Assembly (NCBI GenBank): GCA_016000265.1
Contig: JAECRL010000016.1
Span: forward strand, 1 to 64,000
DNA length: 64,000 bases
DNA from: Burkholderiales bacterium
GTDB taxonomy: Bacteria; Pseudomonadota; Gammaproteobacteria; Burkholderiales; Burkholderiaceae_C
Direction: 5' to 3'
The first letter of the stretch is position 1. The number at the start of each line of letters is the position of its first letter. Under the pieces are notes generated by a model. The model searched no databases and was not told the DNA's origin. It saw only the letters and a program-made list of their open reading frames with translations. This document shows, piece after piece, positions 8,631 to 18,030 of this stretch. Position numbers and translations under genes: made by a program.

Positions 8631-10592
8631 ATGAATCCGTTGATGACCTTCGGGGCCGATTTGTTGAGTGAGGTCACTGGGTGGGGCTGGGACAAAGCCA
8701 TCGTCGAGCTCATGTCCATGCTGGATGCGGGCATCCGCGCCGCCGGGCAGGATGCCACCAAGAAGAAGCTGCTGGAGGGCCAGCGCGACGTCTGGTCCCG
8801 CATCAAATGGGAAGTCGCCATCTCCGACTACCGCAAGAACGTGCTGGACAACGTCAGCACCACCCGCTTGCTCGGCCACCCGCGCCCCATCGACCTGTCG
8901 CAGATCTACACCGACGTGATGGTCTATGACAAGCAGTCGGCGTTTCGTTTTTCGCGCCTGGAAAACTTCGACACCCGCAACCTGCAGCACCACGAGGACG
9001 GTTTCCCGCGCATCGGGGCGCTGGATGCGGTCCTCTCGGGCAAGCACCTCTATCTCCTGGGGCGCCCCGGGGCTGGCAAGACGACTTTCCTCAAGCACCT
9101 GGCCTTCCTGGCCTGCGAAGGCAAGATCAAGAAGACCCCGATCTTCATCGCCCTGCGTGAGCACCATATCTCGGTGGGCACCACCGCGCTGGAGCTGATC
9201 TGCCAGGCATTCGATCACCACGGGCTGCCTTCGGCTCAGCCCTTCGTCTCCAAGTTGCTGGAGTCGGGGCGGGTGCTGCTGCTCTTCGACGGGCTCGACG
9301 AGGTGGCCGATGAACAAGGCGTGCGCAAGCACCTGATCAATGAGCTGGTGTTGCTGGCTCGGCGCTACCCCAAGTGCCAAATTTGCGTCTCGTGCCGCAT
9401 CGCCGCCACCGAGTACGCCTTCGAGCAGTTCGAGTACCTGGAGGTGGCCGATTTCTCCGAGGAGCAAAAGCATGTCTTCTGTGAGCGCTGGTTCCAGCCC
9501 GACGACGAGCGTCGAAATCGATTCCTGACGCAGTGGCATGCCCCGCACAACGAAGGCATCCGCGAGCTGGGGCGCACGCCGCTCTTGTTGGCCTTCATCT
9601 GCCTGGCCTACGAGAGCACGCTCGAGCTGCCGCACAGGCGGGTTGACCTGTATCGCGACGCGGTGGACGCACTGCTGAGGCGCTGGGACTCGTCGCGCAA
9701 CGTCGTGCGCGACCGCCCGGGCGTGGATCTGCCCCCTCACCGCTACGAGCCGCTGTTGTGGGAACTGGCCGCAGACACCTTCTTCAGCGGCGCTTACATC
9801 TTCCGCACCGAACGCGTGGCGCGCGTCATCGCGGACTGGTACGGCAAGTTGCCGGAGGGGCGCGAGTTGAGTCTGGAGGAGGCGGGTGAGTTGGTGCGCG
9901 CGGTCGAGTACCGCACGGGGCTGCTGGTGTGCCGGGCCAAGGACACGTACTCGTTTTCGCACCTCAGCATCCAGGAGTACCTGACGGCGGTGGCCATCAC
10001 CAACGGTCGCATGTTCCCCAGCGCCTGGACCTTCGTGAACACCCGCCTGATGGCGCGAAACTGGCGCGAGGTCTTCATCTTCCTGACGGGCCTGGCGCCC
10101 GATGCCAGCAGCTTGATCCGGGCCATGGTGCAAGAGTGCGTCTCCACCTTGCACGCCAACCCGAACTGGGTTGAGTTCAGGGCCTGTTTGCAGGCGACGC
10201 TGATCGAGGCCGAATTGCAACGTGAAACCGACATCGAGAAGCTGGCCACCCAAGCCGAGGCCCGCTTGGCCCAGGTCGCGTGGCGGCCGCCCGTCAAGGT
10301 CGGGGCCGAGGACGGTTTGACGGATGCCCGCCTGGGCCTGGAGCGCTTGTACCGACAACTGCGGCTCATGGATTGCACACGTGAGCGCAACCTGGTGGCC
10401 TTGACCTCGCGCGTGCTGGCGCGGCAGCACAAGACCTTGCCCGCCTGGCTTATGGGCACCGACGCCAAGAACGCGAAGGTGCCGTTCGGGGCCTACATCT
10501 ACGCGGTGGGCCTGACGGTGGAGTGCGCCCGCACTGGGGTCTGCAAGGACCGCCTGGCCTTGGTTCAGTCGGTGGTCTTCGGTGTGTCGTGA
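8631..10592 (+). CDS. NACHT-domain STAND NTPase (bacterial NLR-like), candidate antiphage protein
   Basis: Walker A LGRPGAGKTTFLKHLA; Walker B RVLLLFDGLDEVAD; sensor-like ICVSCRIAATEY; YSFSHLSIQEYLTA motif typical of the end of the NACHT module; ~250 aa helical C-terminus. Confidence 0.85.
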   Translation: MNPLMTFGADLLSEVTGWGWDKAIVELMSMLDAGIRAAGQDATKKKLLEGQRDVWSRIKWEVAISDYRKNVLDNVSTTRLLGHPRPIDLSQIYTDVMVYDKQSAFRFSRLENFDTRNLQHHEDGFPRIGALDAVLSGKHLYLLGRPGAGKTTFLKHLAFLACEGKIKKTPIFIALREHHISVGTTALELICQAFDHHGLPSAQPFVSKLLESGRVLLLFDGLDEVADEQGVRKHLINELVLLARRYPKCQICVSCRIAATEYAFEQFEYLEVADFSEEQKHVFCERWFQPDDERRNRFLTQWHAPHNEGIRELGRTPLLLAFICLAYESTLELPHRRVDLYRDAVDALLRRWDSSRNVVRDRPGVDLPPHRYEPLLWELAADTFFSGAYIFRTERVARVIADWYGKLPEGRELSLEEAGELVRAVEYRTGLLVCRAKDTYSFSHLSIQEYLTAVAITNGRMFPSAWTFVNTRLMARNWREVFIFLTGLAPDASSLIRAMVQECVSTLHANPNWVEFRACLQATLIEAELQRETDIEKLATQAEARLAQVAWRPPVKVGAEDGLTDARLGLERLYRQLRLMDCTRERNLVALTSRVLARQHKTLPAWLMGTDAKNAKVPFGAYIYAVGLTVECARTGVCKDRLALVQSVVFGVS

Positions 10593-10723
10593 AATGAACC
10601 AGTTGTTCGGTTGAGCAAGTGAGTCATCCCCTGGTCACCGCTTGGCAACGGGGCTAACGTTCAGCCCGCTGCACGCCTTCAGCGGGCGCGCGGCCCAAGA
10701 CGATCAAACCAGGAGAAACAGCA

Positions 10724-13700
10724 ATGAGTGCTTTGAACAGCAGGCGCCTGCGTGCGCCCGTGTCAGTGGTGGCGCTGGCCGCTGCCTTGATGGCCTGCGG
10801 TGGCGGCGGGGACGCCCCCGAGGCCCCCGCCCCGACGGGGGCGTTTGAGGACGCCGCGCAGGGACAGGCGGCCTACGCCACCAAGGGCGACCAGGCGGGG
10901 GTGTTCGTGGGAACGGGCTGGCGAAGCGTTGGCGTGCCGGCGCCCAATTTCTTCACCCAGGTCCGGTTGCCGATGACGCCGGGCGCGGCCCCGATCTACG
11001 TGGATGCCGTCAACGGAAACGACGGCAACCTGGGCACCAGCGAGTCCACCGCCTGGAAGACCTTCAAGAACATCAACCGGCAGGCGCTCAGGGGCAAAAC
11101 AGCCATCCTGTTGAAGTGCGGATCCGAGTGGAACGAGCAACTCAACCTCGAAGGCCCGAGCAATTACAACGCCCAGCCTGCACCCGCTGACGCCATCAAT
11201 GGTTTGCTCATCGGGGCCTACGGTTGCAGCAGCGGCCTGGTGTTCCCTCGGTTCTACGGCCTCAAGCCGCTGACCGTGACGCCCGCCTCGACCAGCACGC
11301 AATGGGTCTACCCCATCAGTGCGGCCGACAAGCCCTTGCGTGTGGCGAGGCTGACGTCCACCTCGACCCGCGAGCGACTGGTCGTCGCCAGCCACCCCGA
11401 TCAGCGAGCGGGTGCACACGACCCGGTCTATTTGCAGGTGGGGGGCGTGGCCGCCGACGCGGCCAGCCGCAAGAGCGTGATCGTGTTGGACAGCGACACG
11501 GCCACGGGCGCCACCAAGGTGGCCAATTCGCGTGAGCGCATCGTGGGCGCGACCATCCACGTCAAGAGCCGCCCCTGGATCGTCGACACCCGCACCGTCA
11601 CCGAATACAACGCCGCCACCCGGGAGGTGACGCTGTCTGCGCCCCTGTCGTTCCCGGTGGACACGACGCACGCGGGCTACATCCTCGAAGGCCTGCCCTG
11701 GATGCTCGACCAGGCGAACGAGTGGGTGCACGTGGCCAGCGCCACCGGTGGCGAGATTCGCCTGCTCAAGGGCAGCACGACGACGGCCCCCAAGATCTAC
11801 GCCGGCAACCTGGACGCAGCGATCAAGCTCAAGTACGTCAAGAACGTGACCGTGCAACGCATGTACTTCGAGAACTTCCCGGTGGATGCCATCTTTGCCG
11901 ACCAGACACCCAACCTGAGCGTCAAGGATTCGCATTTCCGGTTCATCGCCAAGCGCGGGGTCTACATCCAGGGCCAGGGCAAAGACGCGCCCAATCGACC
12001 TGAACTGGCCACGGTGTCCGACTCGTTCTTCATGTCGCCCGGCACCGGCGCCATCGAGGTTCGCTCCGTGCCCGGCACGCAGATCCTGAACAACTACGTC
12101 ATGGATGGCGGGGAGTTCGGCACCCTGCGCGGATCGCCCGTGGTCATCAGCGTGGCCGGTGACTCGGCGGCGTCGACCAACCCGGTGCGCCCTTCCCGGA
12201 TCGCCAACAACGTGGTGCGCAACGCGCCCAATGTGGGCATCCGCAGCATGACGTACAACGACGTCGAGATCGTGGGCAACACGGTCTTGTCGTTCTGTGA
12301 GCAGTTCGCCGATTGCGGCGGCATCTACGTGGGCGGGCCCGGGCCGTGGATGGACCTGCAGGATGGCTCCACCACGCCGGCGCGGCCGGTGGAGACCGTG
12401 GGGCGGGGCGGTTTGATCAGCAACAACGTCGTCGCGGGTGGGGCCAGCAACTACAACGGCTACTTCCACAGCGGCAACATGCGCAACCAGGCCATCGGCA
12501 TCTACCTGGACGAGACCAGCAACAAGGTCCAGGTGCTGCAGAACGTGGTGTCCGGCACCGAGATCGGCATCTACCTGCATGACGCCTTCAGCAACACGAT
12601 CGCCAACAACACGGTGCGAGGCGTTTCCCATGCCTCCATCGCGCTGAAGGCCCGGCGCGCCGACAAGGTCCTCGAGAACAACGAGATCCGCGACAACGTG
12701 TTGTTCAGCCACCGGTCGGTCACCCTGCCTCCGCTGCCTGCGACCCCCACGAACGACAACCAGGAGATCGTGGGCCTCAAGGAGGACAAGACGGTTTATG
12801 CGATGAAGTGGGAGAGCGAGTCGATCAACATCGCCGACCTGTTCGTGGGCCCCCGTGCTCATCGCGTCAGCGGCAACCAGGTCCTCACGGTGCGCAATGG
12901 CGCCCAGCCTGTGTGGCGTCGCCAGAACAGCAACGTGATGGCCGATGGTGGCGGGGCGTTGTGGTTTGCGCGTAACTACGCGGCAGGCGCCGGTGTGGAC
13001 ATGGGCCACGCCGCCTGGCTTCAGCTCTCCGGGCAGACCGGGCCGGCCACCGACGTGCTCCATGCGCCGCTGGCGTATCGGCAGTACAGCCTGGCTTTGT
13101 CTGGCTCCTTGATCGTGGGGGGGCAGCCCCTGGATGCCTCTGCCTGGGACTTCAGTGCAGATGCATCGGTGCCCCTGGCGCAGCGTGGCACCTTCTTCAT
13201 GCGAAGCAGCCCGATCTGCAGCCCTGTGTGCGGGGAGATCAAGGCAGGTCACGCGTACGACTACCTGCGCAGCAAGGCGCCATTCAGCGTGGACCACCAG
13301 CCAGGCAACAACCTCTACGTGGCGCGCTATCAGGCTCGCAGCGTGGATGCAGCCTCGCCCGCCTCGCTGCGCCTGTGGGCCAACTACTCCGATGCGCAGG
13401 GCGGCTTGAACATCCCGGGCACGCTCTTGCCCGCAGGCGACTTCACTCAGTTCGAGCAGTTCTTCCGTGCCAAGGCGCCCACGGGCTCGGTGAGCGGACC
13501 GGACATGAAGTTGTACGTGCGCGCCATCGGCAACACCAACGACCCGTTGCTGCAACGCACCGCGCAATTCCGTGAACTGTCCGTTCAGAAGGTGACGGGC
13601 ATCACCTATCGCCCGGACATGTCGGAGATCTCGTTGAACGTCATGAATGTGTCGTCAACGAACGCATCGACCATCAGCCTGAGTCAACTGAACCTGCCTG

Positions 13701-13813
13701 CAGGCAGCACCTGGGTGAACGAGTCGGGGCAGGAGGTCGCCTCGCTGACGCTGGCCCCAGGTCAGTCGGCCCAGATCTTCCGCAAGGATGGGGGCTGGTT
13801 GGTGGCACCCTGA
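10724..13813 (+). CDS. large secreted lipoprotein with right-handed parallel beta-helix repeats
   Basis: Lipobox AALMACGGGGD; IYVDAVNGNDGNLGTSESTAWKTFKNIN; repeated N-[NT]-V-x(n)-G-I turns (NNVVRNAPNVGIRSM, GNTVLSF, QNVVSGTEIGIYL, NNTVRGVSHASI). Confidence 0.8.
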   Translation: MSALNSRRLRAPVSVVALAAALMACGGGGDAPEAPAPTGAFEDAAQGQAAYATKGDQAGVFVGTGWRSVGVPAPNFFTQVRLPMTPGAAPIYVDAVNGNDGNLGTSESTAWKTFKNINRQALRGKTAILLKCGSEWNEQLNLEGPSNYNAQPAPADAINGLLIGAYGCSSGLVFPRFYGLKPLTVTPASTSTQWVYPISAADKPLRVARLTSTSTRERLVVASHPDQRAGAHDPVYLQVGGVAADAASRKSVIVLDSDTATGATKVANSRERIVGATIHVKSRPWIVDTRTVTEYNAATREVTLSAPLSFPVDTTHAGYILEGLPWMLDQANEWVHVASATGGEIRLLKGSTTTAPKIYAGNLDAAIKLKYVKNVTVQRMYFENFPVDAIFADQTPNLSVKDSHFRFIAKRGVYIQGQGKDAPNRPELATVSDSFFMSPGTGAIEVRSVPGTQILNNYVMDGGEFGTLRGSPVVISVAGDSAASTNPVRPSRIANNVVRNAPNVGIRSMTYNDVEIVGNTVLSFCEQFADCGGIYVGGPGPWMDLQDGSTTPARPVETVGRGGLISNNVVAGGASNYNGYFHSGNMRNQAIGIYLDETSNKVQVLQNVVSGTEIGIYLHDAFSNTIANNTVRGVSHASIALKARRADKVLENNEIRDNVLFSHRSVTLPPLPATPTNDNQEIVGLKEDKTVYAMKWESESINIADLFVGPRAHRVSGNQVLTVRNGAQPVWRRQNSNVMADGGGALWFARNYAAGAGVDMGHAAWLQLSGQTGPATDVLHAPLAYRQYSLALSGSLIVGGQPLDASAWDFSADASVPLAQRGTFFMRSSPICSPVCGEIKAGHAYDYLRSKAPFSVDHQPGNNLYVARYQARSVDAASPASLRLWANYSDAQGGLNIPGTLLPAGDFTQFEQFFRAKAPTGSVSGPDMKLYVRAIGNTNDPLLQRTAQFRELSVQKVTGITYRPDMSEISLNVMNVSSTNASTISLSQLNLPAGSTWVNESGQEVASLTLAPGQSAQIFRKDGGWLVAP

Positions 13814-13838
13814 TGTGATCGCGCCTCAGGCCATTTTC

Positions 13839-13864
13839 GGGGGCGCTTTCGGGCGCCCCTTTTT
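13839..13864 (+). terminator. rho-independent terminator after the beta-helix gene
   Basis: GGGGCGC-TTTCGG-GCGCCCC followed by TTTTT. Confidence 0.85.
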
Positions 13865-13937
13865 CTTGTTTACCCGGGTGGACCTATGCTTGCAGTCTTG
13901 CAAGACTGTGGGGTGTCGTCACCCCTGGAGCCTCAAC

Positions 13938-14525
13938 ATGACAGCCGCCCGCGCCACCTTCACCCGCATGCAAGACAGCACCCAGGCCGATTGGGCCGTG
14001 ATCCTGCCCGAGGCGGTGCAGATGGCCAAGGGCCTGCCCGACCGGGTGCTGGCTCACCTGAGGTTGCTGGACGGTGATTTCGGTGGCTTCCCCGTTGACC
14101 GGCTGACGCACTGCCTGCAGGCGGCCACGCTGGCCGAGGCCGATGGCCGCGACGAGGAGTACATCGTCTGCGCGCTGCTGCACGACATCGGCGACACGCT
14201 GGGCAGCTACAACCACCCCGACATCGCCGCGGCCATCCTCAAGCCCTTCGTGAGCGAGGCCAACCTCTGGATGGTGCAGCACCATGGCATCTTCCAGGGC
14301 CACAACTTCTTCCACCACATCGGGCTGGACCGCAACCTGCGCGACCAGTTCGCCGACCACCCGCACGCGGCGCGCACGGCCGAGTTCGTGGAGCGCTTCG
14401 ACAACCCGGCTTTCGATTCGGCCTTCGAGGCCCGCCCCCTGAGCCACTTCGAGCCCATGCTGCGCCGCGTGATGGCCGCACCGCGCCACTCGGTCTACAA
14501 GGCCGCCATGGACAAGCAAGCCTGA
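13938..14525 (+). CDS. HD-domain protein (PhnZ/MIOX-like predicted phosphohydrolase or oxygenase)
   Basis: LTHCLQAATLAEADGRDEEYIVCALLHDIGDTLGSYNHPDI ... MVQHHGIFQGHNFFHH. Confidence 0.75.
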   Translation: MTAARATFTRMQDSTQADWAVILPEAVQMAKGLPDRVLAHLRLLDGDFGGFPVDRLTHCLQAATLAEADGRDEEYIVCALLHDIGDTLGSYNHPDIAAAILKPFVSEANLWMVQHHGIFQGHNFFHHIGLDRNLRDQFADHPHAARTAEFVERFDNPAFDSAFEARPLSHFEPMLRRVMAAPRHSVYKAAMDKQA

Positions 14526-14583
14526 CCGCCCGCTCGCGCCACATCCTGCAAGGTGCCGTGCGGGCCGCGCTGGGCGGCTGAAC

Positions 14584-15426
14584 TCAGCCCTTCATCAGCT
14601 TGCCCGACAGCCACACCGAGCCCGGCTGGTACCACGAGCCCAGCAGGCGCACGAAGAAGTCCAGGACCTTGGCGTCCGGCCCCACGAGCACGCGACGGTG
14701 GTTGCGCTCCACGGCGCGCAGGATCTGCAGCGCGGCGCTTTCGGCCGTGGTCACGTTGAGCATCTTGTCAAAGCGCGAGCGGGCGGCTTCGGCCTGGCCG
14801 CCGGTGGCCTGCTCCATGCTGTGGTCCATCTTCGCGGCGCGTGCGATGTTGGTGCGGATGCCGCCCGGGTGCACGCAGGTCGCGCTCACGCCGCACCTGG
14901 CCATGTCCAGCTCCTGGCGCAGCGCCTCGGTGAAACCGCGCACGGCGAACTTGCTGCTGTTGTAGGTGCCCTGGGTGGGCGAGGCCAGCAGGCCGAACAG
15001 GCTGGAGGTGTTGACCACGTGCCCTTCGCCAGCCTTCTTGAGGTGCGGCAGGAAGGCCTGGGTGCCCCACACCACGCCCCAGAAGTTGATGCCCATGATC
15101 CACTCGAAGTCTTCGGGCTTGACCGTCTCGACGAAGGCCCCGAGCGCCACACCGGCGTTGTTGAAGATCAGGTTGACCTGGCCGTGGTCGCGGGCGGTCT
15201 GGTCGGCCCAGGCGTACATGGCCTCGCGGTCGGCCACGTTGAGCTTGGCGGTGGTGACCTTGACGCCCAGCTTGGAGGCCATCGAGGCGGTCTCGGCCAG
15301 GCCCTTCTCGTTGACGTCGCTCAGCGAGAGGTGGCAGCCGCGGCGGGCCAGCTCCAGCGCCAGGGTGCGGCCCATGCCGGATGCAGCGCCCGTGATGGCG
15401 GCGACCTTGTTCTCGAAGTTCTTCAT
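14584..15426 (-). CDS. SDR family NAD(P)-dependent oxidoreductase
   Basis: MKNFENKVAAITGAASGMGRTLALELARRG ... NNAG ... YNSSK. Confidence 0.9.
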   Translation of the reverse strand: MKNFENKVAAITGAASGMGRTLALELARRGCHLSLSDVNEKGLAETASMASKLGVKVTTAKLNVADREAMYAWADQTARDHGQVNLIFNNAGVALGAFVETVKPEDFEWIMGINFWGVVWGTQAFLPHLKKAGEGHVVNTSSLFGLLASPTQGTYNSSKFAVRGFTEALRQELDMARCGVSATCVHPGGIRTNIARAAKMDHSMEQATGGQAEAARSRFDKMLNVTTAESAALQILRAVERNHRRVLVGPDAKVLDFFVRLLGSWYQPGSVWLSGKLMKG

Positions 15427-15443
15427 GGGTGTGGCCCCTGGGT

Positions 15444-16901
15444 TCAGCTGAAGGTGTGGTGGGCCGGCTTGAAGGCCTTGGCCAACTGGCGGAAGGTGAA
15501 GCTGAAGCCGGGGAACATCGCGATGACGTGGCCGCTCTTGCTCTTGTACCAACTGTTGCAGCCGCCCGAGTGCCACACGGTGGGCTTCATCTCGCGGTGG
15601 ATCATGTCGGTGTAGTCGGCCTCGGCCTGGGCCTTGACTTCGATGGCGCGCGCGCCTTGTTTCTGCACCGCCTGGATGGCGCGGCGGATGTACTCCATCT
15701 GCGCCTCGATCACGAAGATGGCCGAGGTGTGGCCGATGCCCGTGTTGGGGCCGGTGACGACGAACAGGTTGGGGAAGCCCGGCATGCAGGTGCCCAGGTA
15801 GGCGCGCGGGAACTCGGCCCAGAACTGCTGCACCGTCTTGCCGCCCTTGCCGACCACGGGGTAGGAGATGACGCCGTCGGTGGCGTCGTAGCCGGTGGAG
15901 TAGACGATCAGGTCCAGGTCGATTTGTTCGCCCTTGGCCGTCAGGATGCCGCGTTCGTTGATCTCGGCGATGCCGTCGTCCTTGGGGTGCAGCTTGACGT
16001 TGGGGCGGCACAGCGCCGGGTACAGCGTGCTGGAGAGGATGATGCGCTTGCAGCCGATGGTGTAGTCGGGCGTGACGGCCTGGCGGATGGCCGGGTCGCT
16101 GATCTGCTTGCTGATGTGCTTGAGCGCGCTCTTCTGGGCGACGGCGTTGAGCATCTTGTGCGAGTACTTGAAGCCGATGACGCGGCTCTCCAGTCCCCAG
16201 TAGATGGCGGTGCGCAGCGCCTTGTAGACCAGCTTGTTGCCAAGCAGCGCGCGCTCGAACGAGGAGAACACGTGGTCGGGGCGGGGCAGCACCCAGTGGG
16301 GCGTGCGCTGGAAGACGTGCAGTTGCTTGACGTCGGGCGCGATGGCCGGGATGACCTGGGCCGCGCTGGCGCCGCTGCCGATGATGGCCACGCGCTTGCC
16401 CTTGTGGTCGTAGTCGTGCTGCCAGTTGTTGGTGTGGAAGGTCTCGCCCTGGAAGGTGTCGCGCCCCTTGAAGTTGGGGATCACGGGCGTGCTCAGGGGG
16501 CCGGAGGCGTTGATGAGGAACTTGGCCGCCAGGGTTTCGCCGCCTTCGAGCTGCACCTGCCAGGTCTGCGAGGCCTCGTCCCATTGCACCTTCGTGACGT
16601 TGGCGTTGAGTCGGGTCTTCTCGCGCAGGCCGTGCTTGGCCAGCACGTGGTTGGTGTACTCGACCAGTTCGTCTTGCTCGGCGAACATCTGCGACCACTT
16701 GTAGGGCTCGAAGGACAGGGAGTACAGCGGGGACTGCACGTCCACGGCCGCACCGGGGTAGCTGTTCTGGCTCCAGGTGCCGCCCATCCAGGCGCGGCGC
16801 TCCAGGATCAGGAAGTCATCGACGCCGATGCGACGCAGGTTGATGGCCGCGGCCTGACCGCCGAAGCCGCTGCCGATGATGATGGCGGTGAACTGTTGCA
16901 T
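15444..16901 (-). CDS. flavin-containing/Baeyer-Villiger-type monooxygenase
   Basis: IIGSGFGGQAAAINLRRIG; FQGETFHTNNWQHDYD (FxGxxxHxxxW-type BVMO motif); second GxGxxA at VAIIGSGASAAQ. Confidence 0.9.
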   Translation of the reverse strand: MQQFTAIIIGSGFGGQAAAINLRRIGVDDFLILERRAWMGGTWSQNSYPGAAVDVQSPLYSLSFEPYKWSQMFAEQDELVEYTNHVLAKHGLREKTRLNANVTKVQWDEASQTWQVQLEGGETLAAKFLINASGPLSTPVIPNFKGRDTFQGETFHTNNWQHDYDHKGKRVAIIGSGASAAQVIPAIAPDVKQLHVFQRTPHWVLPRPDHVFSSFERALLGNKLVYKALRTAIYWGLESRVIGFKYSHKMLNAVAQKSALKHISKQISDPAIRQAVTPDYTIGCKRIILSSTLYPALCRPNVKLHPKDDGIAEINERGILTAKGEQIDLDLIVYSTGYDATDGVISYPVVGKGGKTVQQFWAEFPRAYLGTCMPGFPNLFVVTGPNTGIGHTSAIFVIEAQMEYIRRAIQAVQKQGARAIEVKAQAEADYTDMIHREMKPTVWHSGGCNSWYKSKSGHVIAMFPGFSFTFRQLAKAFKPAHHTFS

Positions 16902-16939
16902 GGAGGGGAGCCGGGGGCGCCGACGTCGAGTGAAGATGG

Positions 16940-16975
16940 TTGTCGTCAGTTTACAAGTGACGACGATTGTCGTCA
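16940..16975. promoter_or_regulatory. operator-like array of three GTCGTCA half-sites in the BVMO/TetR divergent promoter
   Basis: GTCGTCA(16942-48)-N9-TGACGAC(58-64)-GATT-GTCGTCA(69-75). Confidence 0.7.
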
Positions 16976-16984
16976 AATAGGGGC

Positions 16985-17635
16985 ATGACCCGATCCCCCC
17001 CCGACCCAGGCGTCGGCCGAACCTACGCTGGCGAGAGCCTCGCCGAGCGCACCGCGCGGCGCCGCCAGCGCTTCCTCGACGCCGGGCTGCAGGTGTTCGG
17101 CACCAGCGGCTACCGCACGGCCACGGTGCGCCAGCTGTGCAGGCAGGCCGAGTTGACCGACCGGTACTTCTACGAGTCCTTCGAGTCGACCGAGGACCTG
17201 TTGGTGGCCGTCTACGAGCGCGAGTTCGAGCACCTGCAGCAGCGGGTGCTGGCGACCCTGGCCCATGAGTCCGTGCAGCGCGATCCGATGGTGGCCGTCG
17301 AGCGGGTGCTGCACGCCTTGTTCGAGATGGCGTCCGAGCCGCGCGTGGCGAGGGTGTGCTGGCTGGAGGTGCTGGGGGTGAGTGCGCGGGTGGACGGCGT
17401 CTACACCCGCACCATCGAGCGCTTCGCGGCGCTGGTGGTGGCGTTCGCCAGGCAGCGACTCGACGTGGCTGCCTTCAGCGACAGCGAGGCCCGCATGCTG
17501 GGCATCGCCCTGATCGGCGCGGTCAGCCAGCCGGTGACGCACTGGCTGCTGGGGGGCCACCAGGAAGACCGCGCCACGATGGTGGCCGCCACGTCGCGGG
17601 TGTTCCGCGGCGTGCTGGAGGGCCTCGGTCGCTGA
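16985..17635 (+). CDS. TetR/AcrR family transcriptional regulator
   Basis: RRQRFLDAGLQVFGTSGYRTATVRQLCRQAELTDRYFYESFESTEDLLVAVY. Confidence 0.9.
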   Translation: MTRSPPDPGVGRTYAGESLAERTARRRQRFLDAGLQVFGTSGYRTATVRQLCRQAELTDRYFYESFESTEDLLVAVYEREFEHLQQRVLATLAHESVQRDPMVAVERVLHALFEMASEPRVARVCWLEVLGVSARVDGVYTRTIERFAALVVAFARQRLDVAAFSDSEARMLGIALIGAVSQPVTHWLLGGHQEDRATMVAATSRVFRGVLEGLGR

Positions 17636-17638
17636 GGT

Positions 17639-17992
17639 TCAGTGGCTGATCATCCAGGGCCGTTTGCTCGGAAAGCTCTTGGCTCCATCGGGCGCACGCA
17701 CGGTGGTGGCCTTTTTGGACGTTGAGCAACACCCGCATCCGGCTGGATGCTTGAGGCGGCTGTAGCAGCCATCCATGGCTTTGGATGAGCGTGGTTCATG
17801 ACGGGCCCGCTCATTGGTGTCCATGGCAAAGCGCGTTTCACTGCTCACGCAGGCCAGGCGCGGTGCACTCACAAACACCCGGGGTGAGGCGGTGCTGCAC
17901 TCGGGGCAGATGGCCGGTTCGTTGCGATCGGCCAGGCTGCGAAAGGCGTCAAAGCCCCCGCAGCTTGGACATGCGTAGTCGTAGGTCGGCAT
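17639..17992 (-). CDS. fmdB: FmdB-type zinc-ribbon regulatory protein
   Basis: MPTYDYACPSCGGFDAFRSLADRNEPAICPECST; adjacent to the formamidase gene. Confidence 0.85.
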   Translation of the reverse strand: MPTYDYACPSCGGFDAFRSLADRNEPAICPECSTASPRVFVSAPRLACVSSETRFAMDTNERARHEPRSSKAMDGCYSRLKHPAGCGCCSTSKKATTVRAPDGAKSFPSKRPWMISH

Positions 17993-18030
17993 GTGGGTCC
18001 TTGGGGGCTTTGCGTTCAGGTCACTTCAAC

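Noticed and set aside
8265-10430. 721-aa minus-strand ORF opposite the NACHT gene
   Set aside because: Antisense shadow ORF with Gln/His/Arg-rich composition; the plus-strand NACHT motifs are clear.
10763-13567. 934-aa minus-strand ORF opposite the beta-helix gene
   Set aside because: Shadow ORF from GC codon bias; no recognisable domains.
14584-16698. 704-aa minus ORF as an SDR fused to an N-terminal domain
   Set aside because: The N-terminal ~420 aa are a shifted frame of the BVMO gene; the true SDR starts at MKNFENKVAAITGAASG (15426).
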